Assembly: GCF_964355755.1 (NCBI RefSeq)
Contig: NC_092673.1
Span: 25,859,001-25,923,000, forward strand
Direction: 5' to 3'
Length of the DNA stretch: 64,000 nt
Source: Antedon mediterranea
Lineage: Eukaryota; Echinodermata; Crinoidea; Comatulida; Antedonidae
Shown here: positions 48,006 through 61,252 of the stretch, piece by piece
How the letters are laid out: every line of letters begins with the position of its first letter
Numbering within the stretch: the stretch's first letter is position 1
Translations under genes and position numbers: made by a program
Notes under the pieces: model-generated
The model's database searches: none
Told to the model about the DNA's origin: nothing
The model's input: only the letters and a program-made list of their open reading frames with translations

Positions 48006-49054
48006 ATGGCGCATGCGATTGTCATGATACGAAACCAAAATTAGCCGGCCTTCATCTTCACCAATTTATGATGTTATAGTTTCTATTATGTTATCATGTG
48101 ATACTTACATAGCAACGTACAACAACAATTACACGAAATTAGATAGGCTTGATCGATCATTTTATTGTTTAAAATAATATTTAGTCCTTGTACTCTCCAA
48201 TTACATTGCTAATGTTCAATATCACAATGTCAATATATCATTATTATTAATCAATAATTATTATATATTTTTTTTAATTATCGAATATCAAGGCTATATT
48301 TTATCAATATTTTTTTTGGGAAAGGTATCAACTGATCAAAAAAATCCACACATCGATTTCTGGAATTTTATCATTTGACTTGACCGATTTTGCATATTAA
48401 TGCGCACGCGCGTGCGTGCAAGATCCATAATTAGACAATACACTTGTAAAATAATTGAATTTTTAATATTGTCGGTGTTATACCAATCCATGATCTGTAT
48501 AATCATAGAAATCGATGAGAGACAATTAATTAAGAGTCAATGCTTGCTAGAATTATCCTCCGGCTGCGGCAATATTCAACTCAAGAAAATTAATTACATC
48601 GGAAGAAAGCAGACGATAATATTATAGACTATGCAACATTATTCCGCCAATCGCATTGCTTGCAGGGTTTGTTGACAAACCCATTAAGATTCACCGAATA
48701 GGCCTTTTTAAACTAATCATAATTCATCGGCATGAAAACCAAACGGCTTTATTTATAATGTAGCAACGATATTGGAAGATCGACCTGACGTATACATTCG
48801 TCGCGAACGAAATGTTGTTGGATGGAAACTAAATAATATGAATAAAGTGAGTATTTGCTTACTTCTTATTAACTAAACAATAAACAGATATTACTTAATA
48901 GTTCCTTTTCGTTGGGACATATGTCACTGGTTTCTTCAATTGGTAGGGTTTATGCCAACGCCAGTGAAGGGATGAAAACATCATAAACTATTATAGATAC
49001 GGATGGAAGCTGTGCTAGAGATGATGCACCTCTCAATTTCAATTTTTAAATGCT
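48006..49054. other. Gene-free stretch
   Basis: No exon is supported on either strand. An open frame at 48400-48627 lacks recognisable features. Confidence 0.4.
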
Positions 49055-49395
49055 TAAAGATGTATTTTCTCCCTGAAAAAATAAATCTTAACATTTTGTT
49101 GAATATGCAACCTAATAGTGGGCCACTTTGACCAAAAATTGGATTAAAAAAATGTATTTATTAAAAAAACAGCTGTATTTTAAAGCAAAAAATAGTCAAA
49201 TTGGCTGTCAGCAGTCATTGGGTTTTTGGTTGAATTGGGCCATTTATTTTTTCATTTTATAAGTGAAAACGTTATTTTTTTTCCATTTTTTTTCTACGGA
49301 AGTGATTAACTTTATTAGAACTAGAAAATGGCCTATTCAAAGTCTGATTTTATTATTCTTTATTTTTCATGTTTTGGGGGGAATATAATTATGTT
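49055..49395 (+). repeat. Dispersed repeat family C, long copy
   Basis: It shares ttgaatatgcaa, aaaacagctgtattttaaag, ccatttattttttcat, aagtgattaactttattaga and gtctgattttatt with an inverted copy at 54700-55025, and with partial copies at 23660-23790 and 54335-54400. Non-coding, unclassified. Confidence 0.7.
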
Positions 49396-49728
49396 GAGTT
49401 AAAATGTAGGCCTACGTATGGTATACAAAATGCATCAATTGGTTTTAATATTTTCAAAACACATGAATCACAGTCTTCATGTGAAGACCCGCACAACAAA
49501 AGTAAAATCTAAATTTAGTTTTCTTTTCAATATTTCAGTTTAAACATTTGAATCAGGATCATTTAAATGTGATTATAATTGTTTGTTAAACCGTCATTAA
49601 AGCACGTAGTGACATTTGACCATCGTGCCAGTTTACAGAAATTGTTGCCTTTATACTGGAAAAATATGAGGTGAATAGATTTGAGACCAGCTTGAACTTA
49701 CCAATTAAAAACAAAACAAGACATTACT

Positions 49729-51078
49729 ATGAATTGCTGTTCATTAATATATTTGTGGATCACGCTGCTTATCTTTACCTCAGGGCCACCAAAAGGTAAA
49801 TTTAAATCATTATTAGTTATTTTTATTATTTATTTTATCAGTGACAATTAAATAAATAAATGATGAAACAGGTAGAACGCGCAAGGGTATATTTATATTT
49901 ACTTTGAATTTGATAAAGGTGTTTCTCTATACACTAATACTAGGCCTAAACATGTTAATGGTTAGGCCTATTTCCTGATGACAATAATTAAAGTCGAATA
50001 TAGAATCTTATTTGACTTTTGAATAAGAGTAATTGAAAAAAATGTAAAATTATCTTGACCAAAAATATACGCGAAACCTATAGTCCCGTGTGGTTAGACA
50101 TCTGCGGTTTCTCTCTTGGATAATGATAGAATGTCTTATTTCATTACACGCTTGCTTCGTTGGGAGGGGGAGATTTAAATTGACAGAGAACCTAGTGGTT
50201 AAGTACGGTATTAATATCTCAGATTTCTACTATTGTAGCATCAACAATAAAATGTTTTGACTGTGAGTACATATTGAAGCCGGGAGAGAACTATGACATC
50301 GAAACGGCAGAACCATGTTTCTGGTTGGAGGATCCAAAGACAAATACTTCACGCGAATGTCAACCACATGAAGATGCCTGCTATGTAAATATTATAATGC
50401 AAACTCTATTAAAAGGACACCTCGAAGCCTCGACAAGGTTCCATTAGAAGTGTCCCCTTAATAGGAGTTTGTCATAAGTTAAAATAGTACAGTGTATATT
50501 ATAACCCTTGATCGTTCGTTTCACGGGAAAGTATAGTGAAAGAACAGTGTCCGTTCTTCGTTTCACGAGGAAGTTTCGACTATAGGCCTATTTATGCTAA
50601 AAATAAAATCCCTGAAAGAGCGAACTGACTTAAAACCAATAACAGGGTCTAAATATGGTAACCCAGAAAAGGTGCGTATGGTTTCCTAAAGGAGGGAATG
50701 ACCGTTGGTTGCTGGATTTTATTGTTTCGCATTGGAATGATATGCAAAGTGGTCCATACCGTGTATGCATACAGGTGGGTATAGCCCTAGTACATTTTTA
50801 TATTATTACCTTATTCAAATTTACCTTTTTAGATGTATGTAGTAAAAAGAAATAGCGTCATAACAACCTATCGTCGGAACTGCATTGAAAAAATAAAGTG
50901 CCTGGAAGGCTGTATTTACGAAGGCCTAGGATATCTTGATGAAAAGTGTACAACTTGCTGCAACACGACAGACTGCAACGATGTTATGGCGGGAAACACC
51001 ACATGCGTAAACTTTAATCCACTGGTATTGGTCATCCTCACACTGCTAGCAATGATATTGATTTATGATAAATCCTAA
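49729..51078 (+). CDS. Ly6/uPAR-domain GPI-anchored protein (3 exons, 152 aa)
   Basis: Exons are 49729-49795, 50239-50384 and 50833-51078, with GT-AG introns and agreeing phases. Exon 1 is a signal peptide (CCSLIYLWITLLIFTSG). Exons 2 and 3 form one cysteine-rich three-finger domain: TIKCFDCEY at the start, then EPCFWLED, RECQPHEDACY, and the typical CIEKIKCLEGC and TCCNTTDCND ending. The C-terminus is a hydrophobic segment (NPLVLVILTLLAMILIY) with a two-residue polar tail, as expected for GPI attachment. Signal exon plus split domain is the classic layout of this family. The mature part has 12-13 cysteines, more than the usual ten. The likely role is a cell-surface modulator or receptor; the ligand is unknown. 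An attaaa lies just after the stop. Subfamily cannot be assigned by eye. Confidence 0.88.
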
Positions 51079-51089
51079 AAGAAAATTAA

Positions 51090-52134
51090 AAATAGAAATG
51101 TATTGAGCTACTAAATATAGCATTTAGAATCAATGAGCCTTGGTTTTTGAAAAATAACATTTTGTCGATTGTGACCAAGCGGTTTTCAATATCTTAACTT
51201 GGTCTGTGTGTAGGATGCTACTCTCGATCTTCCATGTTATCCTGGATAAATGAGCTTCTGGACAACAAAAAATGGTGATCTGTTAAAATTACAAAAAAAA
51301 ACTCTCATCAAGTACCTAATAATATGATTTAAAAAAAAGTAATACACGCTACCCAGTGGGACATCTAGAAATGTCATATGTGGTGGGGGTGATGCGGCGT
51401 AGCAAGGTATAAAACAATATTATTATTTTTCTAATATACGAAAAAACGAGGGACTTGCAAGTTATGCTCGTCATAGTGAAGGCCTCCATTGCTACTGAGA
51501 AGAATTCAATATTTTGACATTAATTATTTATCAGGAGTGAAGCAGCTCCATAAATTGTATTTACTAGATGGCACGCTCGCTTCGCTCGCGTACCATCTAG
51601 GTCGTGCCCACAGATGGTTCTCGAATACACAGTATTTCCAGCGAGAAAAAAATGGAGATTTCAAATGTACGTACCGCAGGACTATAATACATTGTCGTTT
51701 ACAGAAACGAATAAATATACACAATGATTTATGTAGTCAACCAAAATTAGCACCCTGGGAATTACTTCCGAGAGAGAAACAAAATGAGTCAAATTTTTTT
51801 ATTTGGACTCATTTAAACAAACCCAATTTGTGTTTTGTATGTAACATTAAGGGTTGAGGGATGGGGGAAGAAGATAGGTACAAAGAGGAAACATTTTAAA
51901 ATATATTCTTATCCACTCAGTAACGAAATATTGTTTTTAATGTTTTATAGGCCTATAAATAATATACCACTAAATACAGTAAAACATTTACGATTTAATA
52001 CGGTACTTTGTTAAAACTCTCACTGTCATAGTCGATTGAAATAGTAAAGTACATGTAACGATACACCACTACGACGTTTATATATTTTTAAATTATTAAT
52101 TAATACAAACGTTGAGAAGCAACTGTCAGTAATA
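51090..52134. other. Gene-free stretch with degraded repeats
   Basis: An open frame at 51489-51857 spans a palindrome (agatggcacgctcgcttcgc facing a copy ending taccatct) and has no family motif, so it is treated as chance. Nothing else is supported. Confidence 0.4.
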
Positions 52135-52697
52135 ACGTTTATTTATTTGTATATTATATGTTTATAATCTAACAGTAGGGCCTACCCACACTCACAGTAA
52201 TAAAGTTTATTTGTATATATTTTTATATTACATCTAACAGTACCAACACTCACAGTAAGAAATTTGCGATTCAAATTGCGATCAAAAGTGGTTAATACCT
52301 TAACAGTATTGTACAGCATTGCAATACTTTTTATGTTTATTCTCCAAGGGGGCCCATAAATCTAAATCTATACCTCTATGGTTAAACCAAATAATTTGGA
52401 ATGTTTATTTGTATATTATATGTTTATAATCTAACAGTAGGGCCTACCCACACTCACAGTAATAAAGTTTATTTGTATATATTTTTATATTACATCTAAC
52501 AGTACCAACACTCACAGTAAGAAATTTGCGATTCAAATTGCGATCAAAAGTGGTTTTAACCATTAAAATACCTTAACAGTATTGTACAGCCAGGGAACTC
52601 CCTGGTACAGCATTGCAATACTATTTATGTTTATTCTCCAAGGGGGCCCATAAATCTAAATCTATACCTGTATGGTTAAACCAAATAATTTGGAATG
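52135..52697. repeat. Direct duplication, about 265-bp unit, two copies
   Basis: The block from gtttatttgtatattatatg to aaccaaataatttggaatg occurs at 52135-52400 and 52401-52697 with very few substitutions. The second copy has two small insertions, one of which (cagggaactccctggtacag) is palindromic. Confidence 0.95.
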
Positions 52698-54334
52698 TTC
52701 CATTCATCACAAATCAATACATTTGTAAAAACGTATATTAAATGTATCAAAATAGTATTTTTTAAAGAAAATCAGCCTGTCTTCAACATTATGATGCTGT
52801 ACTCGAACTGTTCAACCGGTTTTCAGCTATTAAAAACAATTATCGTAGGAGGAGATAGGAAAATGCGAAGCCTCCTCGCATTTTTGTGGCGGGTATTTTT
52901 CAAGATGGACATCCATTAGACAGTGTATACCACGATCGGAAAACACCCCTATTTGGGGCAAATCGTTGAACCTAAATTCGTTTTAATCGTCAATAACTAA
53001 TTATCTAACTTAATTTAATTAGTAAACAGGGTTACATCAGGTGGTTAAAATCAGTACCGAAAGTACGAACCAACTTTATATACCATCGAGTAAAAATTCT
53101 AGAAGTAAGGCGCGATTTACCGAATTTTGCCCTTACGTAAATTTATATATAGATTACACTAGATATATAAGAATCCAAAGGTGTTGAATTGTATATAATA
53201 TTGATTAAATATGCACGCGTCACTTGCATGTGAAAAGAAAAGATGGAGAACATGACCTTTGTTCTTAATTTTAATAATACAAAAGAATATACATATTATA
53301 TGCCTTATATAGAGAACTTGTATATATTTCAATAATTTGTACAGCAAACTAAAATAAAAGTGGGACGAGCCCATAAAAGACACAAAAAAAACAATATTGA
53401 TTTAATTAGTTAACGACTGCATTTCTAGTAGCATTATTGGAACAAAACAGACATGCCTATGAGATTTGTGGTACCTGTTCGAATGCCTCATTAGGAACAG
53501 CTCTGTGAGAATTGGGAGATACGATCTTGTAATGGGGCCGGATGAGTGGCAGTGGCGTAAACCAAGGGGCCCAGGAGCTTTACCCGTGGAAAAAACAGCA
53601 TTGAAATATATCGAAAAGGGCTAAAAACGCCAGAAGCCTCCAGCATTGGATGGCCACTTGGGGTTCCTAATCCAGGGGTATAATTTTTGACACTTGAATC
53701 TACGTAAAACTGAATTTATATTTTTATTTTATTTGTTTAAGAAGATCGCGAGAAAGGCAAAACAAAAAATCTCTGGCCTATGTATGTCTGCGAAAATACT
53801 ATTAATTATTATTTTGTCTAAATCTAATAATTAAGGGCGATCAATAATGGTGCGTGGTATTTCCGAAGAATAATTGTAATATTCACGACGATATTATTAA
53901 ACTAGAAATACCGTATTCGATAATTAAATGACTGAGCAGCATTTAATGGACTTCATTTATTAAAGAAATTCATTTAAAAGCATTATGCGACGATAAAGTA
54001 GACTTAATAGCTGTTTTGAACCTTTGACATAAATAATGATAGTAATGTATGTCGCATCTTCATAATCAATAATTAAACAAAACGACGCAACACAAGCACG
54101 TGTTGCTTCTACGTTATCATTAAATAGGCCGATGGTCCAAACGTTTTTTATACTGTACAACATAACAATATATAGATATTTAATAATATGTAAAAAATGT
54201 ATTTTATGAACCTTGGAATATAGTGAACAATGATGTCTTTGTTTTTAAATAACGTTATAGGCCTATTATTTTGTGATTCCAAACACAAAACAGACAAACG
54301 ATACCGAGATTATTTAATTAAAAATAATATTTCA
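52698..54334. other. Gene-free stretch
   Basis: AT-rich. A GC-richer patch at about 53530-53690 looks like a decayed mobile element of unknown class. No exon is supported. Confidence 0.4.
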
Positions 54335-55025
54335 TTTAATTTTTTTTATTTAAAAGTCTGATTTTATTAATCATTATTTTTCAGGTTTTTGGGGGACAAT
54401 ACAACTTTAAAGAAAGGTCTAATAAATACAAGACATTTTAATTTTCATCAGTTTGTTTTATACATGCAAAATAGTCATTTATAAATCAAACTATTAGACG
54501 CGGTTTCATTATGTTGTTAAGCTTTATACGCACCAACGCAAACATCCATCTTGGAATTTGCTACTCAACGTTTTAAGTGCTGACGTTCAAATATAATATA
54601 GAATATGAACAAACAACAATGGATATGCAAGTTATTAGTAAATATTTAAATATTATTAAAGTCATACGAACAGAGCAAAGTACATTCAACCAGTATTTTT
54701 AATTCGACAAAAATGAAGTCGACCAAAGATGTATTGTCCCCTAGAAATATAAAAAAAAATGATTAATAAAATCAGATTTTGAATTGCCATTTTGTAGTTT
54801 TAATCAAGTTAATCACTTCCGCAGAAAAAAAAAAATCGGGGAAAACGAAGCTTTCAAATCATGTTGACAAAACAAACGGTTACATTCAACAAAAACCCAT
54901 TAGACAATTGGACTATTTTTTGCCTTAAATTACAGTTTTTTTTCAGCAGGTAAATAGTTTTTTTCCAATCCAATTATGCATGAAAAATGGCATATTCAAC
55001 AAACCATTTTAAACAATTATTTTTA
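54335..55025 (-). repeat. Dispersed repeat family C, partial plus copy and inverted copy
   Basis: 54335-54400 carries aaaagtctgattttattaat and tttttcaggtttttggggg on the plus strand. 54700-55025 carries the minus-strand version of 49055-49395 (aataaaatcagattttgaat, ttttaatcaagttaatcact, aatggcatattcaacaa). The two face each other about 300 bp apart. Confidence 0.65.
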
Positions 55026-55966
55026 AAGCCTTTAATTCAAAACACGTATATATTTCACGTATAGGGGCCTAATGTTTGTTTTAGCCTAGCATGGTTACCT
55101 CCATGGTTTTACCAGGGAAGAATTTCACTCTTCCCTGGTTTTACCGAATATTTTCATTCAATGTTTGATTTCTATCATCATGTCAGCATAAAAAGAATAC
55201 TAAAAATAAAAACATTATGTATTTTACCTGTTACCTGTTAGTTTCCGTTTTTAACGGAAACTAAGTGTCACCTTTTTGGGTGGAGAAAAATGTGGTGTCA
55301 GTCAGTGTGACGCACGCCTCTACATTTTGGTCTAAAAACGTGCATAGGCCGCGCCTAAATAGAAAACATCTTGTCGTTCGGGTGGGTCAGAAACACAATG
55401 TGAAACACATTGGAAGTATAGGCATAACCCCACACACCAAAGATATTTTAATAACCATATCAATACGACATTTGTTAGCACTCGGTGTTTCTTTCTCCAT
55501 TTTCCATTCACTTCTTACGTAACCAATTTCATTTGAATAAATTTGCAAAAATCTGAGATCAGATGATGTAGATCACAACGTCACATAACTTCTCACGATA
55601 ATATGTATCACACTTTTGATTATTATATGTTTGATTGCATTTTCTAAATGCAGATTATATCATCATCGTTGCGACACTGTTGTCATGGAAATGTTGGTAA
55701 CGTTAAGTGATATGTAAGTGAAAATGCATTACGAGATCGTTACCGTCATCATGATACAGTCAAGCGTTTAACATTTGCCTAATGACGCGTTAACTGCGCA
55801 AACGTTTATCAATATGTATGGGTATAGATTAATAGTTTATGTATTGAGAGATTGAAGTAAAGTATATAATGGTATGGTATAATACCGAAATGAATTATAT
55901 TCCTCGAATTGCATGTACAAAATAACATAATGAAAATTACCTCCCCAACATTTGCATATCTCACCT

Positions 55967-57572
55967 GAGCCCCTTTCTCACAGATGTGCCTGCAATATAC
56001 CGGTACAGTGCTGGCGTCGTGCCGGTATCGTTACCGGCATGCGATTTTTTTTTCCGTACGAGAGTTCCTCCATCGGTTCGTTTCGGACTCAATCGACTCT
56101 CTTCGGTATTCGGTAAAGTCAGCTCACTGATGCGTGACAACATAATACAATTTACATTTACAAACCGCGAGCTTACTTTCACACAGGCTCTCACAATAGT
56201 AAAATAAATCTACACTAATACGAGTTTTGATTTGATGACATTAATTAATAAATACTAGGCCTACTTAGTAATTACATTAAGAACCCAATAGCATATTGAA
56301 GATATTTAGGTCTACGACCCAATAGTAGGTCGTATCAGATATTATTTTTTGAAGTTGAACGACCTTTTGTCACGAACGAGAGGCTCTTTTTCTTATCGTT
56401 TATGGTATTGTAGCTAGCCCATGGCTAGGCTAGCTTGTGTAAGCCTATGCATGGTATTACTTTTGAATTTAAAATGATTATGTACAGTAGGAATTCCTAT
56501 GCACAGTGTATGTTTTTTATACCTTTTAAAATAATATTATTAAATTAATATTTATATTGTAAGGTAATGGAAATTTTACGTTAAAGGTGTACGTATTAAT
56601 TATCCCCAATCTTGAAAAAAAGATTTCAGACTTTTAATAATAGGCAACTTTGGAGTATAGGCCTACAACTAATATTATTGTTTATTATATGTAATTTGGA
56701 AAATCATAAAAAATACATGCAAAGTAAAAAACATTCAATTACGGTACTGACAAGACTGCAATAGTACAAATACATTTAATAATAACACATTTTCCAGGAA
56801 GCTTATAATTATATGTGATACTATCATCAATTATTAAATTAACACGATATTAAACGCTTTATAAGCAAGCGTGTGTTTCTATACATTACAACTTACAAGA
56901 ATACATGTTACTAATACTAGGCCTAAATGTATACAATTTTTCAAATGTTACACTTAAAAACCTGAAGAAAATTGTAATTTTCTTGATAAAAACATCTGTT
57001 AGTGTTACTTCTGTACATATAATTTCTAACCTACTACTTCATTTTATTAAAATAAAAAATAGTACTGTAGATGGAATGTACTACATTGAAGCACACGTAC
57101 GTAGGGCTAGCTAGCTGGCCTAAGTTGCTAGTGTGACGACCAACAAAGTGCTGCTGCTGTGTGTGTGTGTTACTGTTTGTGAATCTGATGGTGTACATAC
57201 ATTGGTTTGTGGCTGCCTATACAGTATTATATTATTAAAATTCTAGGACTATTATTATTATTACAATGACGTTCAGTACTACTATTAATATTTATTATTA
57301 TATTTACAGTGAGTATAGTATTAGGCCTCTAGTATAGCCTAGTATGTATAAATTTGTCACTCGTGCAAAGAAGCTGCTCACGTTTTGTGGTTGCTGTCAC
57401 GCATCAGTGAGTATCGGTGGCTTACCGAAGAGTCGATTGAGTCCGAAACGAACCGATGGAGGAACTCTCGTACGGAAAAAAAAATCGCTACCGGCATATA
57501 CCCATTCTCATCGGACTATCGTGCCGGAAATATAACCGGTATATACCGGCTTTCTGTGAGAAAGGAGTCGGG
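55967..57572. mobile_element. 1.6-kb element with about 170-bp inverted termini
   Basis: The left terminus (gcccctttctcacaga, then ccggtatcgttaccggcatg, ttccgtacgagagttcctcc, atcggttcgtttcggactca, to tcactgatgcgtgacaac at about 56140) is repeated inverted at about 57390-57572. The inner 100 bp match almost exactly and the outer 60 bp are more diverged. No transposase frame is seen in the AT-rich interior, and no target duplication was identified. Confidence 0.8.
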
Positions 57573-58044
57573 CATATTCGGCCAATAAAAAGTCTCTGAC
57601 AAAATAATTATTGAGGGCGCCCTTTATTGTTATTGTTTTTGTCTAGCGATGATATGGCGGCGAATGTTAAGTTACAGATTATTATCTTCCTTTATAGCAT
57701 ATTTATGCAATACATGCTATGTACAGTATATTGTGCATATATTATACAGGTATAGCAATTAATTTGCCGTCATCGGCAATCTGTAAAACACCTTAATTAG
57801 AAGGCTGTAGGCCTACAATTTACAAGGCGACGAAAGGTCAGGCACCAACAAACAAAGAGCTAATGGCCTAGCCTAGCGGCCTATATAGATTATGCTACAA
57901 ATTTCTTCTTGTCCCCTTATTTTAAGCAGCTCTCTTATCTCATTATCCCTCCAGTTCGACATTATTATTGTTAATTGAATTGAATAGGCGCCAAAGTGAT
58001 ACACTTGACTGCGCAAGGTGTCAAAGCCTCGACGGGGAACCCCG

Positions 58045-58258
58045 GAATATAACGGCAATACGTTCTCACAGAATGCCCGTCTGGCATTGCGGGGAATATC
58101 CCTAGAATATTACTAGGTCTAAAGCAGGTCATGTCGATGCCGGCATGGTGCCGGCATGATGCCAAGACGACCCGTTCTCACAGAAAACCATACCGGCATG
58201 GTAATGGTATATTCCCGCAATGTTCCTGGCACACAACTCTGTGAGAAAGGGGCTCTGT
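58045..58258. mobile_element. Cluster of ttctcacaga termini, related to the 1.6-kb element
   Basis: ttctcacagaatgccc (58070), ttctcacagaaaaccat (58172) and ctctgtgagaaaggggctc (58238) share the terminal motif of the 55967 element. The inner palindromes cattgcggggaatatcc and ggtatattcccgcaatg face each other. Short nested or deleted relatives are likely. Confidence 0.6.
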
Positions 58259-58611
58259 AGGCCTACATCTCCATTCCTATATTCTCCCAAATGCAGCCTA
58301 CTCTTTCATATTCCATTATGCATCCCCCATCTTACATATTCCTCTTCACCAGCCCTACCACTTAGGCCTATTCTCCTCACTAATCGGATATCCTCCCCAC
58401 CAAGGTGGTACCACCCCCACTAAAGTATGTATTAAGTATATTATTAACCGAATTGTTTTGTGACTGTGCAATTTGGTAATAAGTTACACTCTACATACAT
58501 ACAAAATATACATTTAAAAGTAGCACATCCAAATGCCAACTTCAAGTCAATGGCTACCAGATGTCTCTGTGAGACGGTTATTTGAACCAGTACCAGTATC
58601 ACTTCACTACA

Positions 58612-59055
58612 TATTCTACTATTCTGGTACACTGCATCCCCCAATCTTGTATATTCCACTTCACTATAGATCCCACCCATACCACTTATCCTCCCACTAA
58701 AATATAGGTATTCTCCCACTAGATATCCTCTGCGTCTTCTGAATTTGCCACCTTTACACTAAATATTCTACTATAGGTACTATTGCATCCCCAATCTTGT
58801 ATATTCCACTTCACTATAGATCCCACCCATACCACTTATCCTCCCACTAAAATATAGGTATTCTTCCCACTAGATATCCTCTGCGTCTTCTGAATTTGCC
58901 ACCTTTACACTAAATATTCTACTATAGGTACTATTGCATCCCCAATCTTGTATATTCCCCTACACTAAAATACATCCCACCCCTTACCACTTATCCTCCA
59001 CATTAAAAGCTAGATATTCCCCACATTAAATATCCTCTGCGTCCTTTGCATTTGC
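58612..59055. repeat. 151-bp tandem repeat, about 2.8 copies
   Basis: The pyrimidine-rich unit (tctactataggtactattg, catccccaatcttgtatatt, gatatcctctgcgtcttctg) recurs with a 151-bp spacing (58767 to 58918). The outer copies are diverged. Confidence 0.9.
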
Positions 59056-59529
59056 CAATACACTACAATTAGGTGTATTTCCAAGGAGATTGATCGACTA
59101 TTATTATATTAATATATAAACGATATACATGCACAATTTTCTCAGATAAAAATCAAATACTGTAATAAGAATATAATATGTAATCGATTTTCTTTGCAAT
59201 AGTAACCGTAATTTCTTTACGATATGAAGTTGACAGACAATTATTTATTAGTTTATTACGGACCATTTTCAGACCATAAAATTTGACGTTATATTAATTT
59301 CAAAATGTACATGTGAATTAATAGCAAAAATATAATACACTGCTAAAATTACCATATTATTCATATAATAGATGCAATTGCCACTTTATATGACGTGTAA
59401 GTATACAATACGTGTCATAAAATGAAATGGTTTACATTTATTTGGAAATGTATTGTAAAACTTTTATGGAATCATAATTAGTTCAGTAAAACTCCTCCTT
59501 TGGGACGTTCCATTCTGGGGAAACTATAT

Positions 59530-59882
59530 TAAAGGGAAACCTTTACCATGTGGGCCTAATAACACTAAAGCCAAATCCATTAAAGGGACACTTTACCGTG
59601 TAATAAAACTAAAGCCAAATCCTATTATTAAAGGGACACTTTACCGTGCAATAACACTACAGCCAAATCCTATTATTAAAGGGATACTTTACTGTGCAAT
59701 AACACTACAGCCAAATCCTATTATTAAAGGGACACTTTACCGTGTAATAACACTACAGCCAAATCCTATTATTAAAGGGACACTTTACCGTGCAATAACA
59801 CTACAGCCAAATCCTATTATTAAAGGGACACTTTACCGTGCAATAACACTACAGCAAAACTATATTCAAGGGACACTCTATG
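59530..59882. repeat. 48-bp tandem array, about 7 copies
   Basis: Unit aaagggacactttaccgtgc, aataacactacagccaaatc, ctattatt. The first copies are the most diverged. Confidence 0.93.
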
Positions 59883-60423
59883 GAAAACTTGTTTTGGGTC
59901 CCGCGGGTGACCCTTGTAGTGTACTACTTTCTTCTATTTTTTAAAATTTTTTTGCTAAATGTCCAGTTTCTTCTCCATCAAACAACCCTGTCTATTTGTG
60001 TTTGATTTTTATGTGGCTAACAAAACACACAAAACAACCGTAATGTTCATTTAATTATTTATTTATTTGTTATGGAAGTTTTAATTGTCACCAGCCAACC
60101 AATCTAAATATTTATATTATTATCAACAATTTACATTATAAAAAAACTCATAAAACAGTTCAGCCCAGGGAGTGTACCTTATATTATTTTAATAAAATTA
60201 GCCTCTTAGGTATTATTAGTGGGTAAAGTAAATTTCGTCCTTACATACATGAGGTTATCAAGAAAATCCCAGCCAATCATAAACTACAATACATAAACAC
60301 AGTAGAATCCCTCGTGTAGGATTGGACACCTCTATTCACACTACCGTGAAATAAACAAGGTAAATATACTATACGGTCAACAACTATTCAGGGGTGACCA
60401 TTTTAAGGGTCAGTGATGATGGC

Positions 60424-61252
60424 GTCACCTTCGTAGAGGTTCGGGTCCCGAAGGCATCACCTTCATAGAGGTTCGGGTCCCAAAGGCATCGCCTTCATAG
60501 AGGTTCGGGTCCCGAAGGCGTCGCCTTCATAGAGGTTCGGGTCCCGAAGGCATCACCTTCATAGAGGTTCGGGTCCCAAAGGCATCACCTTCATAGAGGT
60601 TCGGGTCCCGAAGGCGTCAACTTTATAGAGGTTCGGGTCCCGAAGGCCTCACCTTCATAGAGGTTCGGGTCGCGAAGGCGTCACCTTTATAGAGGTTCGG
60701 GTCGCGAAGGCGTCACCTTTATAGAGGTTCGGGTCCCGAAGGCATCAACTTTATAGAGGTCGGGTCCCAAAGGCATCAACTTTATAGAGGTTCGGGTCTC
60801 GAAGGCATCAACTTTATAGAGGTTCGGGTCGCGAAGGCGTCACCTTTATAGAGGTTCGGGTCCCGAAGGCATCAACTTTATAGAGGTCGGGTCCCAAAGG
60901 CATCAACTTTATAGAGGTTCGGGTCTCGAAGGCATCAACTTTATAGAGGTTCGGGTCTCGAAGGCATCAACTTTATAGAGGTTCGGGTCTCGAAGGCATC
61001 AACTTTATAGAGGTTCGGGTCGCGAAGGCATCAACTTTATAGAGGTTCGGGTCTCGAAGGCATCAACTTTATAGAGGTTCGGGTCGCGAAGGCATCAACT
61101 TTATAGAGGTTCGGATCGCGAAGGCGTCACCTTCATAGAGGTTCGGATCGCGAAGGCGTCACCTTCATAGAGGTCCGGATCGCGAAGGCGTCAACTTCAT
61201 AGAGGTTCGGGTCTCGAAGGCATCAACTTCATAGAGGTCCGGGTCCCATAGG
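60424..61252. repeat. 32-bp GC-rich tandem array, about 26 copies
   Basis: Unit atagaggttcgggtcccgaa plus ggcatcaactttcatcac-type variants. The GGTTCGGGTCCCGAA core is partly palindromic and resembles a tRNA B box (GGTTCGAATCC). Higher-order blocks of several units repeat between 60740 and 61020. Confidence 0.95.

Noticed and set aside
50655-50855. Open frame between Ly6 exons 2 and 3 that could be an extra exon in phase 0
   Set aside because: Possible acceptor and donor exist, but it would split the cysteine framework between DACY and the next loop. Exon 2 joined directly to exon 3 gives the family pattern.
51489-51857. 122-codon open frame
   Set aside because: It crosses a palindromic repeat and shows no domain, signal or splice context.
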